From Paludibacteraceae bacterium (GTDB lineage Bacteria > Bacteroidota > Bacteroidia > Bacteroidales > Paludibacteraceae), in NCBI GenBank assembly GCA_031292565.1, contig JARLGW010000001.1, forward strand, positions 248,001 to 312,000: a stretch of 64,000 nt of DNA, written 5' to 3'. Below, piece by piece: positions 8,617 through 17,199 of the stretch. A program made the position numbers and the translations under genes. The notes beneath the pieces are model-generated. The model searched no databases. It was not told the DNA's origin and saw only the letters and a program-made list of their open reading frames with translations. Positions within the stretch are counted from its first letter, which is position 1, and the number at the start of each line of letters is the position of its first letter.

Positions 8617-8728
8617 AAAAATATGCTTAAAAAACACATCGCTTTTTGTTTGAAATGTAAAAAAAATTATACAATTTTGGAACATATTTTCGTTATTCAA
8701 AAAAAGGGGGTTAAAATAAAGCTGATTT

Positions 8729-9142
8729 ATGATGGAAGATTACAAACCAAAAGTTCGTATTGAAAACAGAGAACAAGAAATTATCTTTTCAAAGTCAATT
8801 AAAGCCGGTAAAAGAATTTATTACTTAGACGTTAAACGAAATAGAAAAGATGATTTATTTGTAGCAATTACCGAAAGCAAAAAAATTGTGTCTGGATTTG
8901 ATGAAGATGTACAAGTTTCATACGAAAAACACAAAATCTTCTTATACAAGGAAGATTTTGACAAATTCGTGGATGGCTTGCAAGAAGTTATAGACTTTAT
9001 TAAAACAAAAGGAAGTGCTTTTATAGCAGAAGAGAGTGAAAAAAAAGAAGAAAATGATTCTTTAGAAGAAAATTTTTCCGCAATTTCATCCGAACCAATT
9101 ACATTTCCCTTAGAGTTTAATATGGAAGAATTTGAAAAATAA
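8729..9142 (+). CDS. DUF3276 PUR-alpha-like nucleic-acid-binding protein
   Basis: 137 residues. The N-terminal about 95 residues match the DUF3276/PUR family: EQEIIFSKSIKAGKRIYYLD, VKRNRKDDLFVAITESKK and KHKIFLYKEDFDKFVDGL. This is the beta-beta-beta-beta-alpha PUR repeat that binds single-stranded DNA or RNA. The remaining tail is very acidic and Ser/Glu-rich (ESEKKEENDSLEENFS). Start could be either of two adjacent ATG codons (8729 or 8732). Divergent from nusB and followed by a bidirectional terminator. The physiological role in Bacteroidota is not known to me. Confidence 0.85.
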   Translation: MMEDYKPKVRIENREQEIIFSKSIKAGKRIYYLDVKRNRKDDLFVAITESKKIVSGFDEDVQVSYEKHKIFLYKEDFDKFVDGLQEVIDFIKTKGSAFIAEESEKKEENDSLEENFSAISSEPITFPLEFNMEEFEK

Positions 9143-9148
9143 AAAAAC

Positions 9149-9180
9149 GCCTCTTTGATTTATCGAAGAGGCATTTTTTT
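9149..9180. terminator. Bidirectional terminator
   Basis: Stem GCCTCTT (9149-9155) with AAGAGGC (9166-9172), flanked by runs of seven A and seven T. It terminates the DUF3276 gene (plus) and the exopolysaccharide operon (minus). Confidence 0.85.
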
Positions 9181-9189
9181 GTACTAAAT

Positions 9190-10602
9190 TTATTCTTTTG
9201 AATTAAACCCCTTTCTATCCATTGCTCCCCATGTTTTTTCTCCTTTCAGAAATGATATATTCCCAGTTAAAGCCCACCATACATTTAAAAAATGGTAACT
9301 TATAGGTTCTATTAACGAGGTGAAGAACAGCCTGTAAATCTGCTCTACACGCCTGTATTTGTGGTATGTAAATTCCTCGTAAAGGATGGAATAGAAAGAA
9401 AATGCCACAGAAAATAAATAGGCAAACGCCAACAAGAATAAAAAGAAATAACAATTTATTGAACCTAATAGAATAAGAACAATCAGATAACAAAACCCGG
9501 AAAATTCAATGATTGGAGCCAACCACTCGAAAAAGAACCAAAAAGGGTAGCCTACCATGCCTAATCTTCCGTATTTCGGATTAAAAAATAATTTACGATG
9601 TATCCACAAGGTATCCATTGTGCCTCGCGTCCAACGGTTTCGTTGCCTACCAAGCATTCTTAATGTAGTAGGCACTTCTGTCCAGCAAAGAGGATCGGGT
9701 ATATATCGTACACTGTGTTTTTCTTTTCTATCATACATGTATCTCCTCATCCTAACAACAAGCTCCATATCCTCTCCTACTGTTTGTGAATAATAACCAC
9801 CACAGTTAATAGCAACGTTTTTATCAAACAAGCCTAATGCACCGGATACTAACAACAAACCATTTAACCGGCTCCACGCTATACGCCCCATTAAAAATGC
9901 TCTCGTATATTCCAGTACCTGAAAACGAGCCAACATATTACGCGGAACCTCAATGTCAATTATCTGACCATTTTCTATTTTACACGAATTGGCTATATAA
10001 ATGGCTCCACCGGTAGCAATAACTTTTTTATCGGTCGATTCCAAAAAAGGCTTAATCATTTTGAGCAACGCATCGGGTTCAATAACCGAATCGACATCTA
10101 TGGCAACAAAATAATCATACTGAGATATGTTTAAACCGGCATTCAACGAATCGGCTTTACCTCCATTTTCTTTGTCAATCAGGGTTAAAAAACGATATGC
10201 TTTATTGGTCGACCTATATACGGATCTTATTTCTTTGGTCTTCAATTGATAGTTTACAGCAAAATCAACTTTCTCCAACTCGTATTCTTTAATAACTTTT
10301 TCCAAAGAATCATCCTTACTTCCATCATTTACCACAATAACTTCAAAGATTCCGTAGTGTAACGAAAGGAGGGCATTTATATTATCTACAATTGTTTTAC
10401 TTTCATTGTAAGCCGGGGCAATAATGGATATACCTGGAGCCATTGGAGATGATAGTAACAAATTATGATCCACAAAGCTATTCGACTTTTTGTATGCAAT
10501 AAGATGAAAAGCGGAAACTAATCCTAGAAATACATAATACAAACATATAGATAAACTATATATCATTATTGCAAAATTCAATATGTATGTAACTGTATTC
10601 AT
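9190..10602 (-). CDS. Processive family 2 glycosyltransferase, membrane (PgaC/BcsA-like)
   Basis: 470 residues. An N-terminal hydrophobic helix (about 10-35) is followed by a GT-A domain with VIVVNDGSKDDS (first Asp), VAIDVDSVIEPDAL (DxD), GEDMELVVRMRR (catalytic ED region) and QRNRW, the QxxRW motif of processive synthases. Three or more C-terminal membrane helices follow (about 345-440). Such enzymes polymerise UDP-sugars at the inner membrane and extrude the chain. The substrate cannot be told; poly-N-acetylglucosamine synthase PgaC is the closest familiar type. Last gene of a four-gene operon, 11 bp after the HEAT gene. Confidence 0.85.
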   Translation of the reverse strand: MNTVTYILNFAIMIYSLSICLYYVFLGLVSAFHLIAYKKSNSFVDHNLLLSSPMAPGISIIAPAYNESKTIVDNINALLSLHYGIFEVIVVNDGSKDDSLEKVIKEYELEKVDFAVNYQLKTKEIRSVYRSTNKAYRFLTLIDKENGGKADSLNAGLNISQYDYFVAIDVDSVIEPDALLKMIKPFLESTDKKVIATGGAIYIANSCKIENGQIIDIEVPRNMLARFQVLEYTRAFLMGRIAWSRLNGLLLVSGALGLFDKNVAINCGGYYSQTVGEDMELVVRMRRYMYDRKEKHSVRYIPDPLCWTEVPTTLRMLGRQRNRWTRGTMDTLWIHRKLFFNPKYGRLGMVGYPFWFFFEWLAPIIEFSGFCYLIVLILLGSINCYFFLFLLAFAYLFSVAFSFYSILYEEFTYHKYRRVEQIYRLFFTSLIEPISYHFLNVWWALTGNISFLKGEKTWGAMDRKGFNSKE

Positions 10603-10613
10603 AAGTATTTCAT

Positions 10614-11840
10614 TTAAAACATAATTCTTTTGTCGGACACATGCTTTACAATTGCTACAATTTCTTTGTTTGATTCAAATTCTGTTAAGATACGCTTCCG
10701 ATATGTCAAACTGATATTCTTTATTATTTCCATCCTAAATTTAAAATCGTCAACGTTTAATAGATTGATTAGAAACAATGTCGATTCCTCAGTATCTAGT
10801 TTCGCCAATGTTCTTATTATTTCAAATTGAACAAGCTCTGATTCAGTTTTATAGTTGGCCATTAAAAGAGGAACAGCTTCTTTAATATATAATACTTTAA
10901 TTGTAATGACAACTTCTTTTCTAACTGCCGTGTCTTTATGCAAAAGTAATTGCAGAACCTCACGCCGCCTTTCAGTTTGGATATGCAATTGAATCATTTT
11001 CAGCGCAAAACATACAACAGTAGGGTTGTCCGACGAAAGGAATTGATAAAAGGAAGGAACAGATAATGACTGTTTAACAATCAGGTTATACAAATTTATT
11101 TGATTCCATTCGGTAATATATTTTTTGAAACGGTGTAAATAGTCAAAGGAATGTTCGGAATCTAAATTAAGATACGCTTTAATGGCACAGGTTCTCATTA
11201 AAGAGTTAGATGAGTGCATATACCTTTGAGCAATATTTTTAACTCGCTCTATCTTCATTATTGATGCAATATCCATATATTTTACCCTTACATGCCAATA
11301 ATAATTATTACATCTCATGTACACATATTCGTCTAATTTCAGAGAAAAGAACAATTCTCTTACCATCCTCGCTTTATTGCCTACAATAGAAACATATAAT
11401 GCTAATAATTGATCTACAACAATTTGCTTCTGCTGGCGGCGAAGTTGATCAATAGCGTATGCCGATTTGTCGGAATACAAATATTGGATAATTAATTTTT
11501 GTATATGTTCTATTTTTAAAGCATCTTTCTTTTCTTTATCAAACTTTATTAATCGCCTCAATATAAGCAAAATAAACAATACGTTTATGCTTATAAAACA
11601 TATAATAATAAACAGTGATACTAATGCTATAAAATACCGTAGAAATACTTGATGAGGAGTATTATCTTGATTGAAGGCATGAATAAACTCATTCAAATTA
11701 AATTTGAGATTCGTTATTAATGGAAATTTTCCGGTAGTAAAAATTATTTCCAAATTATTTCTAAAGAAAAAAACAATCGTTAAAACACAACTTAGCAAAG
11801 CTATATATACTGAAATTACCATGTATTTATGACTAAGCAT
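10614..11840 (-). CDS. Membrane protein with cytoplasmic HEAT-type repeats
   Basis: 408 residues. Two membrane helices (about 6-28 and 68-95) enclose a short loop. The rest, about 110-400, is alpha-helical with repeated pairs such as NSLMRTCAIKAYLNLD, NPTVVCFALKMIQLHI, DTAVRKEVVITIKVLY and TESELVQFEIIRTLAKLD, typical of HEAT/PBS-lyase repeats used as protein-binding scaffolds. Between a receiver-like gene and a polysaccharide synthase, it may couple a regulatory input to the synthase (inference). Codon use is AT-rich like its operon partners. No enzymatic motif is seen. Confidence 0.7.
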   Translation of the reverse strand: MLSHKYMVISVYIALLSCVLTIVFFFRNNLEIIFTTGKFPLITNLKFNLNEFIHAFNQDNTPHQVFLRYFIALVSLFIIICFISINVLFILLILRRLIKFDKEKKDALKIEHIQKLIIQYLYSDKSAYAIDQLRRQQKQIVVDQLLALYVSIVGNKARMVRELFFSLKLDEYVYMRCNNYYWHVRVKYMDIASIMKIERVKNIAQRYMHSSNSLMRTCAIKAYLNLDSEHSFDYLHRFKKYITEWNQINLYNLIVKQSLSVPSFYQFLSSDNPTVVCFALKMIQLHIQTERRREVLQLLLHKDTAVRKEVVITIKVLYIKEAVPLLMANYKTESELVQFEIIRTLAKLDTEESTLFLINLLNVDDFKFRMEIIKNISLTYRKRILTEFESNKEIVAIVKHVSDKRIMF

Positions 11841-11859
11841 ATTCGTAGAATTTAAAGTA

Positions 11860-12210
11860 TTATATAAGCATCTTTATCCTGATTATAAGTTTTTCAGGGT
11901 CAAATGGTTTTGCAATAAAATCACGAGCCCCCAATAGAAATATCTGTTCAATGATGTGCTCCGATTTAATGGCCGAATATACAATAACCGCGGATCTTCT
12001 GTTTATTTTTCTTATTTGAGATAAGAATTCAAAACCATTTATCAGCGGAAGTAATATATTGGTAATCACAATATCAGGCTTTTCAGCTCGCAACAAGGTC
12101 ATGGCTCGATACCCATTGTCGGCTGTAAAAACATTATAACCATGAGGTGTCAACTCGCTACTCAATAGCTTTAATAAAAGAGTTTCTTTATCACATACAA
12201 GAATTTTCAT
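11860..12210 (-). CDS. Stand-alone receiver-domain protein lacking the phospho-acceptor Asp
   Basis: 116 residues, one CheY-like receiver domain without output domain. It begins MKILVCDKE, where the usual acidic pair DD is DK (D7, K8). The phospho-acceptor position reads VITNILLP, with Asn51 (codon AAT) replacing the conserved Asp. The conserved Ser/Thr (VIVYSAIKS) and Lys (FIAKPFDPEKL, about residue 98) remain. It should therefore fold as a receiver but not be phosphorylated in the usual way (pseudo-receiver). Inside the exopolysaccharide operon, 12 bp after the YaiO-like gene and 19 bp before the HEAT gene. Confidence 0.85.
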   Translation of the reverse strand: MKILVCDKETLLLKLLSSELTPHGYNVFTADNGYRAMTLLRAEKPDIVITNILLPLINGFEFLSQIRKINRRSAVIVYSAIKSEHIIEQIFLLGARDFIAKPFDPEKLIIRIKMLI

Positions 12211-12222
12211 ACACCTAGTTTT

Positions 12223-13398
12223 TTAAAATAGATAAGAAATGCCCAATTGTATAGTGTAAATATTTCGATAACTGCTAGTTTCCCATTCTTCATTTTGATA
12301 CATAGCCGCTATATTAAATATCCAATTCGTAAAAAACCTCCGGTTATATTCAGCCCTTACACCTAATGATTTTAAGTAGTAAGAAGTATTCATTACCTGG
12401 TTTCTATCGTCCGGCGAATAACCATAATTAAGCTTTAACCCGCAGTAATTCTCTTTTATGGAAAAATACTTCCGTACTTCTATCAGCCCTGTATAAGACA
12501 CACTGCTATTTGTATTTTTATCACTCAGATATATGCGCACGTTACCATACCAATTTCCCAAATATTTGCCAATTGAAGCCGTATAAACAACAACATGAAT
12601 GGAATCAAAATTCAAGTACCTCATGCCCAACGAGGCCTCCATTGCCATAGAAAAAGAATGAAAATACTCTGCTCCAAATCTGTAGTGAGGAAATATTTTC
12701 TGTTCAGAATAGCCTGCATTAAGATACGAGTATCCTTTCTTATGCAGTTTAATATACCCCTCTACTTCACCTTGTACACCATTGATGTGGTAGCTATTAG
12801 CGTAACTTAAACGACCAATCAGCGTACCTATATCCAAATTCCGGGCATATTCCGTGTAAGCCAAATGATGCGATGGAAAAGTGGTATTTACGTAATAATC
12901 ATACACGTAATATACGGACACTTTATTCTTCTTGTCCCCCATCAAAATATTGGGGTTGTCAATAGCCGACTTGTCGCACAACTTTACTCTTGAGACAAAT
13001 AAACTATCTTCAGGATAACGTATTAATGCCTCTTTAGCCTGTTTTATACAATCAGCACAATTATTTGTCCAATAAAACAAATCGCTTTGAATATACAAAG
13101 CATCTTTATAATCGGGCTTTGCTTTCAATATTGTATCCAATTCAAGTTGAGCAGCATTATAATTCTTCTCCCAAAGAAAAGAGCGAGCAACCAACGTACG
13201 AAAATCATAGTTATCAGGATACACATGTAGCACTTGATAACTTAAATTTCGTGTCTTTTCGTAATTCCCCTTCAACAGATTTTCTTTAGCTTGAAGGTAC
13301 ATAGAATCTGTATTCATACGCTGTGCCTGCGTAAACACGGACATTACAAAAAAAACAGAAAAAATTATGGTGGTAAAATATCTAAGAGTATAAAACAT
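12223..13398 (-). CDS. YaiO-like outer-membrane beta-barrel with N-terminal TPR
   Basis: 391 residues. Signal peptide (1-25, ending FTQAQ), then TPR-like helices (about 35-135: KGNYEKTRNLSYQVLHVYP and EKNYNAAQLELDTILKAKP). A C-terminal beta-barrel (about 155-391) has alternating aromatic strands and a terminal aromatic residue (IQLGISYLF). This arrangement matches the YaiO family found beside polysaccharide genes. With the GT2 synthase downstream it likely forms the outer-membrane export or binding component (inference). First gene of the operon. A TATTTTTG sequence at 13432-13425 (minus) may be its -7 element, without a clear -33 box. Confidence 0.75.
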   Translation of the reverse strand: MFYTLRYFTTIIFSVFFVMSVFTQAQRMNTDSMYLQAKENLLKGNYEKTRNLSYQVLHVYPDNYDFRTLVARSFLWEKNYNAAQLELDTILKAKPDYKDALYIQSDLFYWTNNCADCIKQAKEALIRYPEDSLFVSRVKLCDKSAIDNPNILMGDKKNKVSVYYVYDYYVNTTFPSHHLAYTEYARNLDIGTLIGRLSYANSYHINGVQGEVEGYIKLHKKGYSYLNAGYSEQKIFPHYRFGAEYFHSFSMAMEASLGMRYLNFDSIHVVVYTASIGKYLGNWYGNVRIYLSDKNTNSSVSYTGLIEVRKYFSIKENYCGLKLNYGYSPDDRNQVMNTSYYLKSLGVRAEYNRRFFTNWIFNIAAMYQNEEWETSSYRNIYTIQLGISYLF

Positions 13399-13988
13399 CT
13401 TGTGTTCTAATTAAAAATATTTATCAAAAATAAATATTTATTCCGAAAATAAAAGGCTTTTCACTCCTATTAATTTCTATTAAAAAAAATAATTAGTAAC
13501 AAAACATCTCTCTATGTTATAAAGCATTAGTTTAAATAATATCATAGAATGGCAAAATTTTTATGCTCTAAATTGCACAAATCCTTTTGTGAAAAGGCAT
13601 TTCAATAATTATATCTATTAATTTAATACAACAATACAACACAAAGAAACTACTGGTTGTAAAAAATATGAATTACATCGTTTAGTATATTCAAAAATGA
13701 GCAAAACTGGAGCAAAAAGGAGCAATTTGCGAACTAACGTAGTATGAAATTCAGGTTGAATGCCGGAGGGAAAATTAAACGAAAAGACTTTTTGAAGCCA
13801 GATATTTGAGCTAACAATACAGGTATACCCTCTCAACGACTGTAATGTGTGGCATGAGGGGTTATTTTTCAAAACCGTTTTAAAATAAAAAGGGAAACAC
13901 GTCCCCTCAATTAAGAAGTGTTTCCCTTTTTAAGTCAATCAATAAGAAGGTAAATTATAGACAAAAACCTTTTTTGAGCAATATTCTT
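13399..13988. other. Intergenic region, 590 bp
   Basis: AT-rich. Holds the nrdDG terminator (13887-13931) and the probable upstream region of the YaiO-like operon. A short frame at 13618-13872 has no protein-like composition and no ribosome-binding site. I see no convincing gene. Confidence 0.5.
13887..13931 (-). terminator. Terminator of nrdD-nrdG
   Basis: Perfect 14-bp stem AAAAAGGGAAACAC (13887-13900) with its complement at 13918-13931. On the minus strand it is followed by TTTTTATTTT-like sequence. It lies 58 bp after nrdG. Confidence 0.85.
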
Positions 13989-14456
13989 TCATTTTTTTGT
14001 AAAAAGTTCTGTTTTATCAATCATCCGTCCATCTTTTATTTTATAAAAATGTTGATTGGTAGATGGTGAATCCAACCCTCCAAGTTCCTCTATATAGGAA
14101 CCTAATTTTATGTAGTCGAAATTTTCTAAAGAGCAATTTTCAGGCAACCGTTGTTTACCGGAATACCAAGCTGTTTTTATTTGATTATCAGTTGATTCCC
14201 GAATAAAAAAAGATAATCCCTCAATTGCTTTGGGCTCGGAATCTCCACCCATAAAGCACACACAGGTAATCGCGTGTTTATATCTGTTCAATAAACCAGC
14301 TAAAACCTCATTGTTCAATATATCGCCCGTGTTTTCCATAAGATACGGGCTATGGCATCCCTTACACTTATTGGGACAGCCCGATATATTGATAGCCAAT
14401 GTCACCTCATCAGGCACTTCCTGAAAAACAACACTATAATTAACGAACCTTAGCAT
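13989..14456 (-). CDS. nrdG: Anaerobic ribonucleotide reductase activase (radical SAM)
   Basis: 155 residues. The radical-SAM cysteine motif is CPNKCKGC (about 27-34), which binds the 4Fe-4S cluster and generates the glycyl radical on NrdD using S-adenosylmethionine. VCFMGGDSEPKAI is the family SAM-contact region. The ATG lies inside the 3' end of nrdD (17-bp overlap, in another frame), so translation is probably coupled. Length is typical of the family. Confidence 0.95.
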   Translation of the reverse strand: MLRFVNYSVVFQEVPDEVTLAINISGCPNKCKGCHSPYLMENTGDILNNEVLAGLLNRYKHAITCVCFMGGDSEPKAIEGLSFFIRESTDNQIKTAWYSGKQRLPENCSLENFDYIKLGSYIEELGGLDSPSTNQHFYKIKDGRMIDKTELFTKK

Positions 14457-16524
14457 AATAACGTTTTGAGGCTTCCTGTTGCCTTGCTTGCGAAAAATTG
14501 CTTACGCGTTTCATGTACCCTATAATGCGCGTGAGGTAATCCAGGTTTGTACTTTTACATACCGGGCACTCGTTAAGCATGTGCTTATCAATATGTCCAC
14601 ATTCATTGCAAACCGTGTTGGGTATATTAAACGTAAAATAATTACATCCTTCTTGTGCTGCTATTCGCAATAATTGTTTGTACTGCTCTTTACTAAGGTG
14701 TTCTTCCAAATTAAGATGCAAGGCGGAACCTCCCGTTAAATGCTCTATGTATTTACGTCCATGCAGGCGGAACTTATCAATGATATTCAACGAATCGTCC
14801 TCCACCAGATAAAAATAACTGTTGTAGCAATCACGGTTCACTTTATATCCATCCATTCTATCCCATTTAGCATGTTTCACGCCCACATTTTCGGCAGGAA
14901 TCATTTCACAGTTAAACATGACTTCACCCGTGCGATATTTCTTATTATATTTTTCAATCAACCCAAGCACTTGTTGCACAAACCCTTCATATTTAGGATT
15001 ATCGTTTATTTCGATTTCTAAAAATTCAGCAGCTTCAACCAAGCCGTTTACACCGATTGTAAGATATTGACGACCCATATTAATATATCCGGCATCAAAC
15101 AACGGAAGCATGCCTTTGGATTGCATGTATTTTAAATTCTCGTTGTACGCCAGTTGCACCTTATGCACCTTATCAACCACATCTTCAAGAAACAGTTGAT
15201 ATGGCACACCCTCCTTTACGGCATACTGGATGCAACGGTTCAAATTAATGGTAAGCACACTCTTTGATCCGGTAGAAACCCCTCCAGCCCCAAGCGTATA
15301 ACTAAATCCGTTATCCGTAATTTCATTACGCAGGCGACAGCAACTACTCAAAGAGTCCGCATTGTCACTTAAGTAAGTAAAGAACGAATGTCCGTCGGCA
15401 TACATCTCGGCGGTAAAATCGCCATACTCTTTATCTTTCGGTTCTCCATTCGCCGTCAATAAAGCCATTGTTTCAACGGGAAATGTAAGAACCGAACGTG
15501 TACGTTCCTTGTTAAACCATTTCATAAACTTTTTTTGCAGCCAGTTAAGCGAATCCCAATCCGGCTTGCTCCCATCCGGGAAAATAAAATTTTCAAACAG
15601 ACTCTCAAAATAATATCGGTCATAATAAGATATGTTCCAAAACACAGCCTGAAAATTTCTAGCCCCCGTGGGTTGATTTATTGAGTACACTATTTGCTCA
15701 AAGTAATCAGAAATAACCTTATCCAACGTTCGTTGTTTGCGTGACAGGTCAACCACCTTTTCAGTGTCTTTATAGTAATCCTGCCCATACTCCAGGCCGA
15801 TAAAATAATTCATATACATCAGAAATTCGGGCGTGGCACAGGCTCCACTTAGCATACTAGATACCATAAACACCATATTTACAAACCCACCACTAAAAGA
15901 TTTTAGGTTAGTCGGTGCCTTTGAGTTGCCACCTATAGATGTAGTTCCTCCTATAAGCCACGGGTACATGGTAATGCTGGCACAGTAGTTGGAAAGACTA
16001 GTTTCGTCGTTTTTATAAATAAAATGATTATTTAAAAGATCTAAATATTTATCCGACAGCTCTTTACCATACATATCTTTCAAGCGATCCGTTAATAACC
16101 GCCGATTCAACCGAATGAAATTCGATTTGGGTAGTTCACCTATAAGTGTAGCCATATTTTTATTCTCCACGTTGGCATTGGAATCAAATTTACTACCCGT
16201 AGCCGCATTGGAAGCATCACAATAATCCATCAAAAAATTAAGTTTCTCGCTCACTTCCCTATCCTCGGCATGCTTTTGCCTATATAGCATGTACGACTTG
16301 GCTACCGCGTAATACTTTTCAGCCATCAAAGCAATTTCCACCTGATTTTGCACCTCTTCCACACTAATACCATCCGTAATACTTACCCTACATAAAATAT
16401 TACCAATAACATCTTGCGTAGCAAAGCTGCCCACCGACAAAAATGCTTTTGCTATTGCACTCTTAATTTTTTCCACGGAAAAAACCTCTTTTTTCCCATC
16501 CCTTTTGATTATGAATAATTCCAT
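14440..16524 (-). CDS. nrdD: Anaerobic (class III) ribonucleoside-triphosphate reductase
   Basis: 694 residues. Oxygen-sensitive reduction of ribonucleotides to deoxyribonucleotides with a glycyl radical. An N-terminal ATP-cone (KRDGKKEVFSVEKIKSAI, about 7-24) gives allosteric control. The middle part has the active-site region SSCCRLRNEI. The C-terminus has a zinc site, CNECGH and CPVCKS, and the glycyl-radical motif RIIGYM about 30 residues from the end. It is preceded by a cobalamin riboswitch and promoter on the same strand, although the enzyme itself does not use B12. Confidence 0.97.
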   Translation of the reverse strand: MELFIIKRDGKKEVFSVEKIKSAIAKAFLSVGSFATQDVIGNILCRVSITDGISVEEVQNQVEIALMAEKYYAVAKSYMLYRQKHAEDREVSEKLNFLMDYCDASNAATGSKFDSNANVENKNMATLIGELPKSNFIRLNRRLLTDRLKDMYGKELSDKYLDLLNNHFIYKNDETSLSNYCASITMYPWLIGGTTSIGGNSKAPTNLKSFSGGFVNMVFMVSSMLSGACATPEFLMYMNYFIGLEYGQDYYKDTEKVVDLSRKQRTLDKVISDYFEQIVYSINQPTGARNFQAVFWNISYYDRYYFESLFENFIFPDGSKPDWDSLNWLQKKFMKWFNKERTRSVLTFPVETMALLTANGEPKDKEYGDFTAEMYADGHSFFTYLSDNADSLSSCCRLRNEITDNGFSYTLGAGGVSTGSKSVLTINLNRCIQYAVKEGVPYQLFLEDVVDKVHKVQLAYNENLKYMQSKGMLPLFDAGYINMGRQYLTIGVNGLVEAAEFLEIEINDNPKYEGFVQQVLGLIEKYNKKYRTGEVMFNCEMIPAENVGVKHAKWDRMDGYKVNRDCYNSYFYLVEDDSLNIIDKFRLHGRKYIEHLTGGSALHLNLEEHLSKEQYKQLLRIAAQEGCNYFTFNIPNTVCNECGHIDKHMLNECPVCKSTNLDYLTRIIGYMKRVSNFSQARQQEASKRYYAKVR

Positions 16525-16704
16525 AATAAAATATTTTAGTTTATTAATAAAATAGAACTCAAGCTAATACACGAACACAGAAATAAAAGTCATACCTCCA
16601 CAGGTTAACACCCATGCAAATACAGCGGAGCTACAAACGCAAGCAATAAAATAAAAATGAATGTGTATAAGTACCTAAAGCTTTCCTCGCAAGCTTGTTA
16701 GTTA

Positions 16705-16890
16705 AAGTAATGGCAGGTTTTCTGACTTGGCTCTTTTCGTACGCCTTCCCATCCCCAATATTATGGACAGTGGCATTGAGGTTTTATACGAAATTAAAAT
16801 ATGAGCTTTACAGCAGGCAGGACTGTTTCCGAATTACACGGAATTCCCTTTTAATCAAATTACCGAATGGTAAAAGCAGAACCATTACTT
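16705..16890 (-). ncRNA. Cobalamin (B12) riboswitch upstream of nrdD
   Basis: Read on the minus strand, the conserved B12 aptamer blocks appear in order: AAGTAATGG (P1, 16890-16882), AAAAGGGAATTCCGTG, AATTCGGAACAGTC-like GGAAACAGTCCTGCC with TGCTGTAA, then GCCACTG, GGGATGGGAAGGC, the B12 box AGCCAAGTCAGAAAACCTGC, and CCATTACTT closing P1 (16713-16705). The P1 arms are perfect complements of 9 bp. The 180 nt between aptamer and nrdD show no clear poly-U terminator, so the expression platform may act on translation or use another fold. Confidence 0.9.
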
Positions 16891-16893
16891 AGA

Positions 16894-16923
16894 CAAAGAT
16901 AGAAATTAGATTAAAATTATCAA
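16894..16923 (-). promoter_or_regulatory. Promoter of the riboswitch-nrdDG transcript
   Basis: On the minus strand: TTG (16923-16921), 19-bp spacer, TATCTTTG (16901-16894), a full match to the Bacteroidota consensus. The predicted start falls within a few bases of the aptamer's P1 stem. Confidence 0.75.
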
Positions 16924-17128
16924 CTTATTTCACAGTAAATAAAATAAAGTTTTCCAAAAAAATTCACAAGATACTAATAATGAGATAGATATTTTTTAAA
17001 CAATAAATAAAAGTTTTCCAAAAATAATTTCATTGAAAAAATAATAATGGAGAAAAAATTTAAGTTATTATTGGCCCGTTAAGGGTTTAATATCAATAGA
17101 AAAGGAGTAAAAGAGATGCAGATATATA
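16924..17128. other. AT-rich spacer
   Basis: About 200 bp between the nrdDG promoter and the terminator of the DUF4914 gene. No open frame or repeat that I can support. Confidence 0.4.
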
Positions 17129-17176
17129 AAAAAACCTTTCAGAGAAACTCAAACAAGTTGAATTTTCTAAAAGGTT
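17129..17176 (-). terminator. Terminator of the DUF4914 gene
   Basis: Stem AACCTTT (17133-17139) with AAAGGTT (17170-17176), partly extended by an inner AGAAA/TTTCT pairing. Followed on the minus strand by a run of seven T. It lies 24 bp after the stop codon. Confidence 0.7.
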
Positions 17177-17199
17177 GAATATTTATTTGATTAGAAAAC

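Noticed and set aside
13618-13872. 84-codon minus-strand frame in the gap before nrdG
   Set aside because: No motif, no promoter or ribosome-binding site, and composition looks random; I list the region as non-coding.
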